A DNA stretch of 64,000 nt from Candidatus Melainabacteria bacterium (GCA_016716405.1 JADJWK010000004.1:620001-684000), one strand, 5' to 3'; positions 25,299 through 34,297 are shown, counted from the stretch's first letter. Numbers and translations are program-made. Notes: a model not told the origin generated them from the letters alone.

Positions 25299-27146
25299 CT
25301 AAATATACTGGGCTGCTCTTTTATAGACCTCGGCAGCCTCGGCGAAACGGCCCAGGCTCTTGAGTGTGGCACCCCACGCCTCATAGGTGTCCCCGTCATA
25401 AGGATCGATCTCGGCAGATTTCTGATACTTCTCCAGGGCAAGCTCGTGCAAGCCGAGAAGCGCAAGGGTCTTACCCCAGCTGAAGAAAAGGGCGCTATCT
25501 CCCTCGAAGAGCTCCGATGCCACTCTGAACATCTCATCGGCTTCGGCGAACCTTCCTTTTGAGAGAAAGATCTGCCCGGCCAGGACTCTGGCTGGGCCGT
25601 TGTCTGGTCTTTCGTTGATGAGTTCCTGGAGCAGATGAAGGGCCTCATTGGTGCGATTCTGGGCGCGTAGCGCTTTGGAGAGCGCCAGCTTGGCCTCGAC
25701 ATCGTGGGGAAGGACATCGAGCATACGCATAGACTGCTGCATCACGAAATCGAACTGGTGGGCTTCGAGAAGCTTGTCCAGGGCTTCCTTCTGCGGAACT
25801 ATGCAGAGCGGATCGCGAACGATGGCTTCTCTGTATTCGTGCCGGGCCACTTCGATCTGACCGAGTGCTTCGAGGCTCCGGGAGAGATGCAGATGACCGA
25901 GACCGTAGCCGTCATTGATACTCACGCACTGCTTGAATTTCTCCACCGCTGCATCGTGCCTGCCGGCAAGAGCCAGGGCACATCCCCAGCCATCCAGGGC
26001 CAGGTAATTTCGAGGATTGCCGGACAGGGACTTCTCGAAACAGAGCTCGGCGGCTGTGCTGCGCCCGGCGCCCAGATGCGAATAGCCCAGCCAGAGCTGT
26101 AGATCGGGGTGATGCAGACCCATCTTCTCGACTTTGTTGAGCTTCTCGAAAGCCTGGTCGAAACGCCCGAGCAAGAGTAGATTGACAGCACAATACATGG
26201 CCAGATCGACATTGGCATAATTAATCTCGAGCCCTTTCTCGAAGACCTCGGCAGCCCGCTCGTATTCCCCCATGGCCATATTGACCAGACCGAGATTGAG
26301 TCGGGCCGGCTCCATGGAGGGATCGACATCGACTGCCTGGAAGAATTTCTCGGCGGCCTCATCGAGCTTGTTCTGCCGAAAAAGATTGGCACCCCAGTCG
26401 TTGTAGATAACCGCGCGCTCGGAAGCATTCATAGACTGCGGCGCAAAGTTGATCGCTTCCTGGTAATGCTTCACCGCCTCATCCAGCTTCTGCAGGTGCA
26501 CCAGTGCCGCAGCCCAGTTGCGGTGCGCCAGAGCGTACTGGCTGTCGATTTCCACAGCCCTGGCGAAATGGGTGAGAGCATCCGAGAATTGTCCCAGGGC
26601 GCAGAGCGCGGTGCCGAGACCGTTGTATGCCTCGGCGAGTTTGACGTCGGCATTGATGGCTGCCTGGAAATGATCCACGGCATCCTGGTACTGATCGAGC
26701 TGGAAGCTGGAAATACCAGCCTGATAGTGTGCTGCAGCCATCTGCGGAGCGAGCTTGAGAGCCTGGCGAAACTGGCCGAGCGCCCCCCGGTGGCTGCCCA
26801 TACCTGAAAGAGCGAGACCCCAGTGCAGGTGCCCAACAGCGAAATCGGGCTTGCGCTCGCAGGCATCCCGGAAATGCGGCATGGCCTCTTTCGGGCGGCT
26901 CTGCTTGAGCAGGCACAGACCGAGCTGGTAGTAAGCGTCAGCAAAATTGGCGTTCAGTCCCAGGGCATTCTTGAGATGTCTCTCGGATTCGTCGAATCGT
27001 CCCATGTTGAAACAGAGAACACCAAGACTGAATTCCACCTCCGGATCATCGCGGACCTGCCGGGCATGGCGGATCAGAACAGAATGAGCCTCCTCCCAGC
27101 GATCCTGGGTGACTAGATCTTTGACGAGCTGCATTACTTTGTTCAA
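25299..27146 (-). CDS. Large TPR protein
   Basis: The 615-residue protein is almost entirely tetratricopeptide repeats; about 16 units are readable, for example VEFSLGVLCFNMGRFDESER, AYYQLGLCLLKQSRPKEAMP and AYNGLGTALCALGQFSDALT. No signal peptide, membrane span or catalytic motif is seen, so it should be a cytoplasmic protein-protein scaffold. It lies 41 bases downstream of mraY on the same strand and is probably the last gene of the SLOG-mraY-TPR operon. That context hints at a link to cell-wall assembly but does not prove it. Confidence 0.85.
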   Translation of the reverse strand: MNKVMQLVKDLVTQDRWEEAHSVLIRHARQVRDDPEVEFSLGVLCFNMGRFDESERHLKNALGLNANFADAYYQLGLCLLKQSRPKEAMPHFRDACERKPDFAVGHLHWGLALSGMGSHRGALGQFRQALKLAPQMAAAHYQAGISSFQLDQYQDAVDHFQAAINADVKLAEAYNGLGTALCALGQFSDALTHFARAVEIDSQYALAHRNWAAALVHLQKLDEAVKHYQEAINFAPQSMNASERAVIYNDWGANLFRQNKLDEAAEKFFQAVDVDPSMEPARLNLGLVNMAMGEYERAAEVFEKGLEINYANVDLAMYCAVNLLLLGRFDQAFEKLNKVEKMGLHHPDLQLWLGYSHLGAGRSTAAELCFEKSLSGNPRNYLALDGWGCALALAGRHDAAVEKFKQCVSINDGYGLGHLHLSRSLEALGQIEVARHEYREAIVRDPLCIVPQKEALDKLLEAHQFDFVMQQSMRMLDVLPHDVEAKLALSKALRAQNRTNEALHLLQELINERPDNGPARVLAGQIFLSKGRFAEADEMFRVASELFEGDSALFFSWGKTLALLGLHELALEKYQKSAEIDPYDGDTYEAWGATLKSLGRFAEAAEVYKRAAQYI

Positions 27147-27187
27147 GACGATTTCAGGCCCGGGGCTTGCTAGCTAGATATATCACA

Positions 27188-28330
27188 CTATTTGAGGGCG
27201 AAGAACACAAACAGTACGATAGCAGACAGCAAGAACTGTGTGAGCCAGAAACAGACGACTACCTGCCACTCGCTCCAGCCCTTCTCTGCCATGACAATCT
27301 CGTAGTGATGGTGAATGGGAGCCATGCGAAAGAGCCTCTTGCCCTCGCCGGGAAGTCGGCGGCTCAGTTTGATCCAGAGGACCTTTGCAAGGGGGAGCTT
27401 GTCCTGTCCATCGAGCTTTTTGGTGAGCTTGAAATAAACCACCTGGGACATCACCGAGAGGGTCTCGATTACATAGATCAGCGCCAGGGGAACAAACCAG
27501 ATCGTCAGCCCGCCGGCAAGAACGAGCCCGGCCATGAGCCCGCCGATGAAGAGGCTGCCGGTGTCACCCATGAAGATCCTGGCCGGGTAGCGATTGAAGA
27601 TCAGGAACCCGCAAAGGGCACCGGCAGCCACTGCGCAGGTTACGGCATACTCGAGGAAGTTGGAGCCGGCATAGCCCTCGCCGATACAGAGGAGCATTAC
27701 CCCCATTACCGCGAATACCTGGCAACTGGTCCCGGCGGAGAGCCCGTCCATGCCATCGTGGATGTTGATGGCATTGGCAGTGGCAGCCACCACCACAGTG
27801 GTGAGAACCACGAAAAGGAAGGCCGGTGGCACAAGCGCACCGATATCGGCAAAAGTGCCGAGCTGGGCGAGCCCGGGAAGGGAAGCGGAAAGCGCCCGGG
27901 AGAAAGGAAGAAAAGCAATCTGCTGGCTGCTCATCACCAGGAAGAGACCGAGAAGAAGCCCTATGAATAGCTCGCTTCCCAGTCGCAGATAACCGGATAT
28001 TCCGATATTGGAACGGGACGAGATTTTGGCATAGTCGTCGATGAAGCCCAGTACGCCGCAGCCGAGCCCTACAGCCAGGGGTAGATAGTGCCACATCTGG
28101 GGCTTGAGCCCGAGTATGCCCCAGATGATCTGGGTGAGGACCACAGTTACCAGAGCGAATACCACACCGCCGGTGGTGGGAGTCTTCTGTTTGTAGGCGT
28201 GGCTGGCGGGACCGTCTTCACGGAGATACTGTGCGAACTGCTTGGACTTTATCCACTTTATATAGAAAGGATAGATCAGCGAACAGACTATCATCCCCCC
28301 CATACAAGCTGAAATCAAAATTAATGCCAA
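27188..28330 (-). CDS. mraY: Phospho-N-acetylmuramoyl-pentapeptide transferase
   Basis: The 380-residue polytopic protein carries the MraY signatures: SHAYKQKTPTTGGVVFAL, GFIDDYAKI, NAINIHDGMDGLSAGT, FMGDTGSLFIGG and the C-terminal MAPIHHHYE. These hold the catalytic Asp residues and the HHH motif. MraY makes lipid I by joining UDP-MurNAc-pentapeptide to undecaprenyl phosphate on the inner face of the membrane. It is about 20 residues longer than E. coli MraY, mainly in the loop after the fifth span. Unusually, no other mur genes flank it; its neighbours are a SLOG protein and a TPR protein. Confidence 0.96.
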   Translation of the reverse strand: MALILISACMGGMIVCSLIYPFYIKWIKSKQFAQYLREDGPASHAYKQKTPTTGGVVFALVTVVLTQIIWGILGLKPQMWHYLPLAVGLGCGVLGFIDDYAKISSRSNIGISGYLRLGSELFIGLLLGLFLVMSSQQIAFLPFSRALSASLPGLAQLGTFADIGALVPPAFLFVVLTTVVVAATANAINIHDGMDGLSAGTSCQVFAVMGVMLLCIGEGYAGSNFLEYAVTCAVAAGALCGFLIFNRYPARIFMGDTGSLFIGGLMAGLVLAGGLTIWFVPLALIYVIETLSVMSQVVYFKLTKKLDGQDKLPLAKVLWIKLSRRLPGEGKRLFRMAPIHHHYEIVMAEKGWSEWQVVVCFWLTQFLLSAIVLFVFFALK

Positions 28331-28338
28331 GGGATGGA

Positions 28339-28860
28339 CTAATCCAGGTAGAAACTCGTCACTATTTTACGGCGTTCTTTTGCGTAATTCACCGATTCCA
28401 ATAGTGTATGGCTTGTGTGATACAGGAAGCAAATAATCTGCTGACATCGATCGATTATCTCGTGGTTACACACCTTGCTGGCATCCGCCAGGGTCATCGA
28501 GCGGCGTTCCGGATATTCAGTGATGTTTTTTATACCGATCAGGAGATCCTGCACTTCCCCTGGCTGCTGGCCGATTGTCTGAGGAAGGATGATGCTCAGG
28601 CGATCCGGATTGGCGCGCTGGGCGCCCTTGATCACCGCCATATTAGTACCGTTGGCACCACCGCTGGTAAATATCTGGTTGCCCACCAGGACCAGGGCAT
28701 AGCTGAGCATCTCCACCAGCTGCTGGTGCGTCAGGGGCAGATTTCTTGTGCCGATGACCGCCACTTTGCGCGGTCCGGACTGCTGAATCAAGAGCAGCTC
28801 CTGCGCGAGCTCATCGACGGTAGGAATAGTAACGGCAGCGCCAGACTCTGATGGACCCAT
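28339..28860 (-). CDS. SLOG-fold protein of the cyanobacterial RmpA (DprA-like) type
   Basis: This 173-residue protein has the Rossmann-like start VAVIGTRNLPLTHQQLVEML, the nucleotide loop FTSGGANGTNMAVIKGAQRA, LSIILPQTIGQQP, and a C-terminal half with CNHEIIDRCQQIICFLYHTS and HTLLESVNYAKERR. From memory it matches the short protein annotated as DNA recombination-mediator protein A that is near-universal in cyanobacteria. The fold is shared with DprA and Lonely-guy proteins; the ligand is unknown. It ends 8 bases before mraY, so the two share a transcript. Confidence 0.75.
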   Translation of the reverse strand: MGPSESGAAVTIPTVDELAQELLLIQQSGPRKVAVIGTRNLPLTHQQLVEMLSYALVLVGNQIFTSGGANGTNMAVIKGAQRANPDRLSIILPQTIGQQPGEVQDLLIGIKNITEYPERRSMTLADASKVCNHEIIDRCQQIICFLYHTSHTLLESVNYAKERRKIVTSFYLD

Positions 28861-29160
28861 AGCTTTTCTTGTTGACCCTTTATACAGACGATATATGCAT
28901 GCCTTTATGCAAACTTAAAGGTTACCTAGAATGATGACTCCGCGAAGTTTTTGAGGCAACGCTGTTTACAAGTTTTAATCAACGTCCCGTCGAAAAGTTA
29001 GAGAATGAGTCATGCACCCCCGGCCCTCGAGGCATGAAAGGTCCTTTCCCAGGACCATCACAGCCCTGCCAGGAGCCGCTTGAAATCATAACACGATAAG
29101 CAGGGCGCATCGAACTTATATATCTCTATACATCCAGGAGAAATCCCCAGAGGAGTTTGA
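28861..29160. other. Divergent intergenic region between the SLOG-mraY operon and pcrA
   Basis: These 300 bases separate two divergent genes. I see a GGTCCT/AGGACC hairpin at 29040-29056 and AT-rich tracts near 28880-28900 and 29115-29130 that could hold promoters for the two directions. A GAGGAG ribosome site lies at 29150-29156 before pcrA. There is no convincing coding sequence and no recognised RNA. Confidence 0.5.
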
Positions 29161-31812
29161 ATGGTCACGGAAGTCCAAATGGAAAAGAATCTGCTGTCAA
29201 GGCTCAACGATGCTCAGGTGGAGGCGGTCTGCCAGCGCTGGGGACCTTCCCTGGTGGTCGCCGGGGCGGGCAGCGGCAAGACCACGGTGCTCACCCGGCG
29301 CATCGCCTACCTGATGACCGAGCTCAAGCAGGATCCTTATTCCATCCTGGCAGTCACTTTCACAAACAAGGCAGCCCAGGAGATGAAGGGCCGGGTGGAG
29401 ACCATTGTCGGCAAAGAAACCGGCAGACACCTGACCATCGGAACCTTCCACAGTATCTGCGCCCGGATCCTCAGACGGGAGATCGAGAATTACTCGACAC
29501 CGGAAGGCTGGCGCTGGAACTCGAACTTCGTCATCTATGACGAGACCGACAGCAACAACATAATGAAAGGTCAGATCAAGAAGCTCGACCTGGACGAAAA
29601 GGTCTTCAATCCCAAAGAGATGAAGAATGCAGTCTCCGCCCTCAAGAATGACGGCTACTCTTACGAGCTCTATGCAAGCGAAGCCACCACCTACAGGGAG
29701 ACCAGGCTGGCCCAGATCTTCAAGGCCTACCAGGCGGAGCTCGCCCACAATAATGCCCTGGACTTCGACGATCTGCTCCTCATCTTCTGCGACCTCCTCA
29801 AGAAGAGCCCGGAGGTCAGACAGCGCCTCCGGGACAGATTCGCTCACGTGCTGGTTGACGAGTTCCAGGACACCAATAAAGTCCAGTACGAGATGATCAG
29901 GCTTCTGACATTCATGGACCAGACGGAGAGCGCCTGGGAGGAGCGCAGCCTGCTGGTGGTAGGTGATGTCGACCAGTCCATCTATTCCTGGCGCAAAGCC
30001 GACTACCGGATCTTTCTGGGCTTCCAGGGCGACTACAAAGGAGCCCGGTTGATCAAGCTCGAAGACAACTACCGCTCCACCTCCACCATCCTCGATATCG
30101 CCAACAGCATCATCAAGAACAACACCGAGCGCATCGAGAAGGTCCTCCGCTGCAACAAGGGCCGTGGCGGCAAAGCTCAGTACTACGAGGGCGTGGACGA
30201 GATCGACGAGGCTTTCTATGTAGTCGAGGAGCTCAAGAGGCTCAAAGCCCGGGGCCGCAATCTGAACGACTGTGTCATCCTCTATCGCACCAATGCCCAG
30301 AGCCGGTCCATAGAGGAGATTCTTATCCGCAACGACATCCCTTACAAAGTCGTAGGCGGCACCAGATTCTACGATCGCCAGGAAATCAAGGATATGGTGG
30401 CGTATTTGAAGCTGGTCTTCAACCCCAGGGACGGTGTCGCTTTCAACCGTGTGGTCAACACCCCCAAGCGGGGACTGGGCAAGACCACTCTGGACCGGGT
30501 GGCCGACTATGCCGGAAGCCGGGGAATGTCTTCCATCGAAGCAGCCCGGGACGCCCAGTTCATCGGCAACCTCTCGGCACGCGCAGTATCGGCGCTCAAA
30601 GAGTTCGCCTACCAGGTCCTGGAGCGCTGGCAGAGCCAGGCGCAGAAGAAAGAGCGCAATGCCGTGTCGGGTCTCATCGAGCTGATTCTTTCCGACACCA
30701 GATATGTGGAGATGCTCGAAGAGCAAGCCATATCCAACAAAGACGAGCTCGCCTACGGGCGTATCGAAAACGTCCGGGAATTCCTGGCGGTGGCGAAAGA
30801 GTTCGAGGAGATCGCCGACGAGCCCGATCTGGACTCATTCCTCACCCGCATATCGCTTGTGAGCGATCTCGACCAGGTGGAGCTCGAGGACGAAGCCATC
30901 AAGCTCATGACCCTGCATTCGGCAAAGGGCCTGGAGTTTCCGGTGGTCTTCATGATCGGTCTCGAGGATGGCCTTTTCCCGCACAGCCGCTCTTTCGACG
31001 AGCCCACCGCCATGGAGGAGGAAAGACGTTTGATGTATGTAGGGGTGACCCGGGCCGAAGATCTGCTCTATATTACCCGGGCCCGCAAACGAACCATGCT
31101 CAGCCGGGGCGGTCCCAATGCCTCGGGCTTCCAGACCAGTGCCACCATAGCCAGTCGTTTCCTGTCCGAGATCACGCCCGGGCTCCTCACCGGATACTAC
31201 CCACAGGAAAGAATCGAAAGAGACCGCTCCCACTTCGAAGATTTCGGCTGGTCCTCCGGGGAGGAGGATAGCTATGGAGGCGGGTCCGGCAATCACGAGC
31301 GCGGCTACGGCAACAGATACGGAAACAGCTATGGGAACAGCTATAGTAATCAGGGAGGCGGCTTCGAGAGCCGCTACGGCGGCTCCAGCTCCGGAGCCGG
31401 TTCAAACTCTTTCCGGCCCTCATCGTCTTCCCGTCCCTCATCGTCTTCCCGTCCCTCATCGCCTTCCAGGCCCTCATCGCCTTCCAGGCCCTCATCGCCC
31501 TCCCGGTCCTCATCGCCTTCCCGGCCCGTGCCGCCAGCCCGACCCGGAACGCCCAGGACCCGGCTGGCTATGCGCCCGGGAGATGTCTCGAGCAGCCAGA
31601 TAAGCTCCGGCTCGAAGCCCGAAAGCCACGAGGCCGAGCCTGCTTTCGAGCGGTTGTCAGTCGGCGACACGGTCCAACACGCCAAGTTCGGCACCGGCAG
31701 GGTGGAAGCGGTCCTGGGGCAAGGCTCGAAAGAGCTTTACAACATTGACTTCGGAGAGAGCGGCAAGCGCTTGATGGACCCTCGGTTTGCGAAACTTATA
31801 AAGCTGCCGTGA
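29161..31812 (+). CDS. pcrA: UvrD/PcrA-type superfamily 1 DNA helicase
   Basis: The 883-residue protein shows all SF1A motifs: VVAGAGSGKTTVLTRRIAYL (Walker A), FTNKAAQEMKGR, LVDEFQDTN (Walker B), VGDVDQSIYSWRKADY, NYRST, MTLHSAKGLEFPVVFMIGLE and VGVTRAEDLLYI. The C-terminus has a Gly/Tyr/Asn-rich linker, a Ser/Pro/Arg repeat (from 31417) and a terminal SH3/Tudor-like PcrA domain (GDTVQHAKFGTGRVEAVLG). PcrA unwinds DNA in repair and clears RNA polymerase and RecA. A GAGGAG site precedes the ATG at 29161. Ndk follows after about 60 bases. Confidence 0.95.
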   Translation: MVTEVQMEKNLLSRLNDAQVEAVCQRWGPSLVVAGAGSGKTTVLTRRIAYLMTELKQDPYSILAVTFTNKAAQEMKGRVETIVGKETGRHLTIGTFHSICARILRREIENYSTPEGWRWNSNFVIYDETDSNNIMKGQIKKLDLDEKVFNPKEMKNAVSALKNDGYSYELYASEATTYRETRLAQIFKAYQAELAHNNALDFDDLLLIFCDLLKKSPEVRQRLRDRFAHVLVDEFQDTNKVQYEMIRLLTFMDQTESAWEERSLLVVGDVDQSIYSWRKADYRIFLGFQGDYKGARLIKLEDNYRSTSTILDIANSIIKNNTERIEKVLRCNKGRGGKAQYYEGVDEIDEAFYVVEELKRLKARGRNLNDCVILYRTNAQSRSIEEILIRNDIPYKVVGGTRFYDRQEIKDMVAYLKLVFNPRDGVAFNRVVNTPKRGLGKTTLDRVADYAGSRGMSSIEAARDAQFIGNLSARAVSALKEFAYQVLERWQSQAQKKERNAVSGLIELILSDTRYVEMLEEQAISNKDELAYGRIENVREFLAVAKEFEEIADEPDLDSFLTRISLVSDLDQVELEDEAIKLMTLHSAKGLEFPVVFMIGLEDGLFPHSRSFDEPTAMEEERRLMYVGVTRAEDLLYITRARKRTMLSRGGPNASGFQTSATIASRFLSEITPGLLTGYYPQERIERDRSHFEDFGWSSGEEDSYGGGSGNHERGYGNRYGNSYGNSYSNQGGGFESRYGGSSSGAGSNSFRPSSSSRPSSSSRPSSPSRPSSPSRPSSPSRSSSPSRPVPPARPGTPRTRLAMRPGDVSSSQISSGSKPESHEAEPAFERLSVGDTVQHAKFGTGRVEAVLGQGSKELYNIDFGESGKRLMDPRFAKLIKLP
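31417..31524 (+). repeat. Six 18-base tandem repeats in the pcrA linker
   Basis: Six copies of an 18-base unit (first copy CCCTCATCGTCTTCCCGT) run in frame, coding for repeats of the hexapeptide RPSSSS or RPSSPS. Copies 1-2 are identical, as are 3-4, which points to recent slippage or unequal exchange. Confidence 0.9.
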
Positions 31813-31870
31813 ACAAAACGCCGGTTTTCCTTCTTTTGGGTTATTGTTTTCCTTTTCAAGGAGAAGAGCG

Positions 31871-32347
31871 GTGGCACAAGAAAGAACCTTCGTAGCAATC
31901 AAGCCGGACGGCGTTCAGCGTGGTCTGGTCGGTGAGATCGTCTCTCGCTTCGAGAGACGTGGTCTCAAACTTGTCGGTATGAAACTGATGACAGTGACCC
32001 GTGAGAAAGCCGAAGAGCACTACGGCGAGCACAAGGGCAAACCATTTTTCGCCGGTCTGGTGGAGTTCATCACCGCCGGTCCGATCGTGGCCATGGTCTG
32101 GGAAGGCAAGGACGCCATCAGCCTGGCTCGCAATGTCATAGGCGCCACCGACCCGGCCAAGGCTCAGCCGGGCACCATCCGTGGCGACCTTGCCGTGGAG
32201 ATCGGGCGCAACGTGGTGCACGGCTCGGACGGCCCGGAAAGCGCCACCCGGGAGATCGGCATCTTCTTCGATGAAAAAGAGCTGGCCGGTAGCTGGAAGC
32301 GCAACGTGGACGAGTGGATCTGCGAAAAGGTCTGCACTCCCGCCTGA
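31871..32347 (+). CDS. ndk: Nucleoside diphosphate kinase
   Basis: The GTG at 31871 is chosen because AAGGAG lies 7 bases upstream; an upstream ATG at 31844 would add 9 non-family residues. The 158-residue product starts MAQERTFVAIKPDGVQRGLV. The active-site segment is NVVHGSDG with the phosphorylated His at residue 117; RNVIGATDPAKAQPGTIRGD is also canonical. Ndk balances NTP and dNTP pools in the cytoplasm. The gene is about 10 residues longer than E. coli Ndk at the C-terminus, as in many bacteria. A strong terminator follows. Confidence 0.95.
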   Translation: MAQERTFVAIKPDGVQRGLVGEIVSRFERRGLKLVGMKLMTVTREKAEEHYGEHKGKPFFAGLVEFITAGPIVAMVWEGKDAISLARNVIGATDPAKAQPGTIRGDLAVEIGRNVVHGSDGPESATREIGIFFDEKELAGSWKRNVDEWICEKVCTPA

Positions 32348-32375
32348 CCCTTCGAGGAAGCTAAAAAGCAACAGG

Positions 32376-32402
32376 ACAGGCCGGACTTTCCGGCCTGTTT
32401 TT
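32376..32402 (+). terminator. Intrinsic terminator after ndk
   Basis: A perfect 9-base stem ACAGGCCGG/CCGGCCTGT with loop ACTTT is followed by TTTTT. It ends the pcrA-ndk direction just before the convergent glycosyltransferase gene. Confidence 0.85.
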
Positions 32403-32407
32403 CTTTC

Positions 32408-33532
32408 TCAGAGCAGCTCTTCGACTCGCGCCATGACCATGCCCGCCGAAAGGTCTTCCAGACAGGCCCGAGTCCCCAGGGGACAGGTTCTCTCGAAACA
32501 GGGCTGGCAATCGAGAGCCAGGGAGACGCTATGGGCCCGGCTGCCGAAAGGACCGTTGCGGCGCCAGGGCGTGCTTCCGAAAACCCCTACTACCAGAGGA
32601 ATTTCGGTGGCAGCGGCAAGATGGAGAGGACCGGTATCGAGACCCACCACCAGCCGGCTGCGCCTGTAGATTTCGATCAGATCCGACAGGGATGTCTGAC
32701 CGGTCAGATCGATCACCGGAAATTGCCGATCCCTCTCCCTGAGAGCCCGGACAATCTGCTCATTGGCTTCTCTCTCGGGGGTCCCTCCCACGAGCAGGCT
32801 GGTAAGCCCGTATTTTTCTTCGAGCATTAGAGCGAGCTCCACGAAGCGCTCCCCGGGCCAGATCTTGGAGTCCCAGGTGGTACCGGTTATCAGAACTGCC
32901 GGCTCGCTCTCGACCCCGGCCAGAAGGGCATCGACTCTGGTGACAGCCTCCTGGCCCGGAGCAGGAAGCGGAAATCTCGTTTCGTCACGGGAATCGGAAT
33001 GGGCGGCACCGGATTCGACATCAGCCCCGCCGGCGGTTCCACTGAAAACATCGACGGCGAAACGTGCCAGAGCGAGATTGTGTTCGACCACATGCACGGC
33101 ATCGGCAAAATAGTCGCCAACGTCCAGCCTGTGGGAGTATAGGGCGGATGAGCACTCTCTAGTTCCGGCAAATCCGACCCTGAATCTGGCACCAGAGATG
33201 TAACCAGGGACGGCGCTCTTCAAAAGTCCCTGGAGGTCCACAGACATGTCGAATCTTCGCTCTCTCAAATCGGCCGTGAATCGGCCGGTCTGGGCAGCCA
33301 CCGACCACCACTTCGCCGGGTTCGCGATCTCGGAAAGCCAGGCTCCTTTTGGAAATACGACGATCTCATCGACGGCGGGATTATTTTTCAGAAGCTCCAC
33401 CCCAGGTGCCTCGACGAGCCAGGTCAACCGAGCTTCCGGAAGCCTGCTCTTAATTAAATGAGCAGCCGGAAGGGAGTGGACTATGTCTCCAAGGGCGCTA
33501 AGTCTGATAAACAACAACCGCAAACTGTCCAC
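32408..33532 (-). CDS. Family 9 glycosyltransferase (lipopolysaccharide heptosyltransferase-like)
   Basis: This 374-residue GT-B protein starts LRLLFIRLSALGDIVHSLPA, the WaaC-type N-terminus. It has FDMSVDLQGLLKSA, VLITGTTWDSKIWPGERFVE, LVVGLDTGPLHLAAATEIP and a VGVFGSTPWRRNGPFG nucleotide-sugar loop. The C-terminal Cys-rich DCQPCFERTCPLGTRACLED is typical of the heptosyltransferase I/II group. The reaction is transfer of a heptose or similar sugar to a lipid-linked core. Unlike E. coli waa genes it stands alone, ending 6 bases from the ndk terminator. Confidence 0.85.
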   Translation of the reverse strand: MDSLRLLFIRLSALGDIVHSLPAAHLIKSRLPEARLTWLVEAPGVELLKNNPAVDEIVVFPKGAWLSEIANPAKWWSVAAQTGRFTADLRERRFDMSVDLQGLLKSAVPGYISGARFRVGFAGTRECSSALYSHRLDVGDYFADAVHVVEHNLALARFAVDVFSGTAGGADVESGAAHSDSRDETRFPLPAPGQEAVTRVDALLAGVESEPAVLITGTTWDSKIWPGERFVELALMLEEKYGLTSLLVGGTPEREANEQIVRALRERDRQFPVIDLTGQTSLSDLIEIYRRSRLVVGLDTGPLHLAAATEIPLVVGVFGSTPWRRNGPFGSRAHSVSLALDCQPCFERTCPLGTRACLEDLSAGMVMARVEELL

Positions 33533-33916
33533 CTCGGGCAGGAATTTAAGTTACGTTCCTTAACCTTTTAGAGAAATGATACCAGCCATCAAAACTGGTG
33601 CGGCACCACGTGTAGGGCGGACCTGGGGCTGGACTTTCAGGGCGATCCTCAGGCCTATGGAAAAGATGCTTGGCACCGAGGGGAAGCACCGCCGAAAGAA
33701 AAACTATATCCGATGCATAAATAAAAGATAGCATCCGGGGTACAATTACTGTGCCACCTTGAGTGGTGGTAGGTCGCATACCGAATCCTTATGGACGCAA
33801 GGACGCGAAGGTAACAACCAGGCGCCCAGAGCCCATGAACCGGAGCACCGGACAATCGATTCAAACGATGACCTTAGCCGAATGTAGGCTATATCCCATG
33901 GAACAAGGAGAGAAAC
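33533..33916 (+). promoter_or_regulatory. Long hairpin-rich leader ahead of the H1-like/RHH gene
   Basis: This 384-base stretch has no gene I trust. A TACAAT box at 33741-33746 may start a plus-strand leader of about 160 bases. The leader holds a run of small hairpins: CCAC/GTGG near 33754-33766, GGCGCC at about 33821, CCGG-AGCA-CCGG at about 33840-33851, ATCG/CGAT at about 33856-33870 and TAGCC/GGCTA at about 33875-33891. AAGGAG at 33905-33910 is the ribosome site. It matches no riboswitch class I know. The left part (33533-33740) should hold the promoter of the minus-strand glycosyltransferase. Confidence 0.35.
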
Positions 33917-34270
33917 ATGGCAGTAAAGAAAACCAAGGCTAAAGCGAAAGCCAAACCGGCCGCTCGTAAGCCCGCTAAAGCCAAGGTAGCCCGCAAGGCG
34001 ACAGCAGCGAAAAAGCCCGCCCGCAAACTGGCTACAAAAGCTAAAGCTCCGGCAAGAAAGGCTAAAGCCACCAAGGTGAAAGCAGCTCCGAGATCCGCCG
34101 CCCGTGGTGGCGACGATTTCCTCAAGTTCAGCGGCAAATTCACCGTTCGCTTGCCCAAGTCCCTCCACCAGGCACTGGTCGAAAGAGCAGAAAAAGAAGG
34201 CGTCAGCCTCAACCTCTTCGTCACCAATGCTCTGTCGAGAACAGTGGCAATGCCCTCCAAAAAACGGTAG
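33917..34270 (+). CDS. Histone-H1-like protein fused to a ribbon-helix-helix domain
   Basis: This 117-residue protein has two parts. Residues 1-66 are almost only Ala, Lys, Pro and Arg in AKAK, PAARK and KPARK patterns like histone-H1-type bacterial proteins (Hc1, AlgP). Residues 70-110 read KFSGKFTVRLPKSLHQALVE and EGVSLNLFVTNALSRTV, a HicB/Arc-type ribbon-helix-helix domain. The likely job is DNA compaction plus sequence-specific or dimer-based binding. AAGGAG precedes the ATG. It is flanked by a long leader and a strong terminator, so it is a single-gene unit. No HicA toxin gene is adjacent. Confidence 0.75.
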   Translation: MAVKKTKAKAKAKPAARKPAKAKVARKATAAKKPARKLATKAKAPARKAKATKVKAAPRSAARGGDDFLKFSGKFTVRLPKSLHQALVERAEKEGVSLNLFVTNALSRTVAMPSKKR

Positions 34271-34297
34271 GCACCACCGAGCAGGAATCCGATATTG

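Noticed and set aside
29040..29056. GGTCCT/AGGACC hairpin as a terminator
   Set aside because: No T-run follows on either strand and no gene ends nearby.
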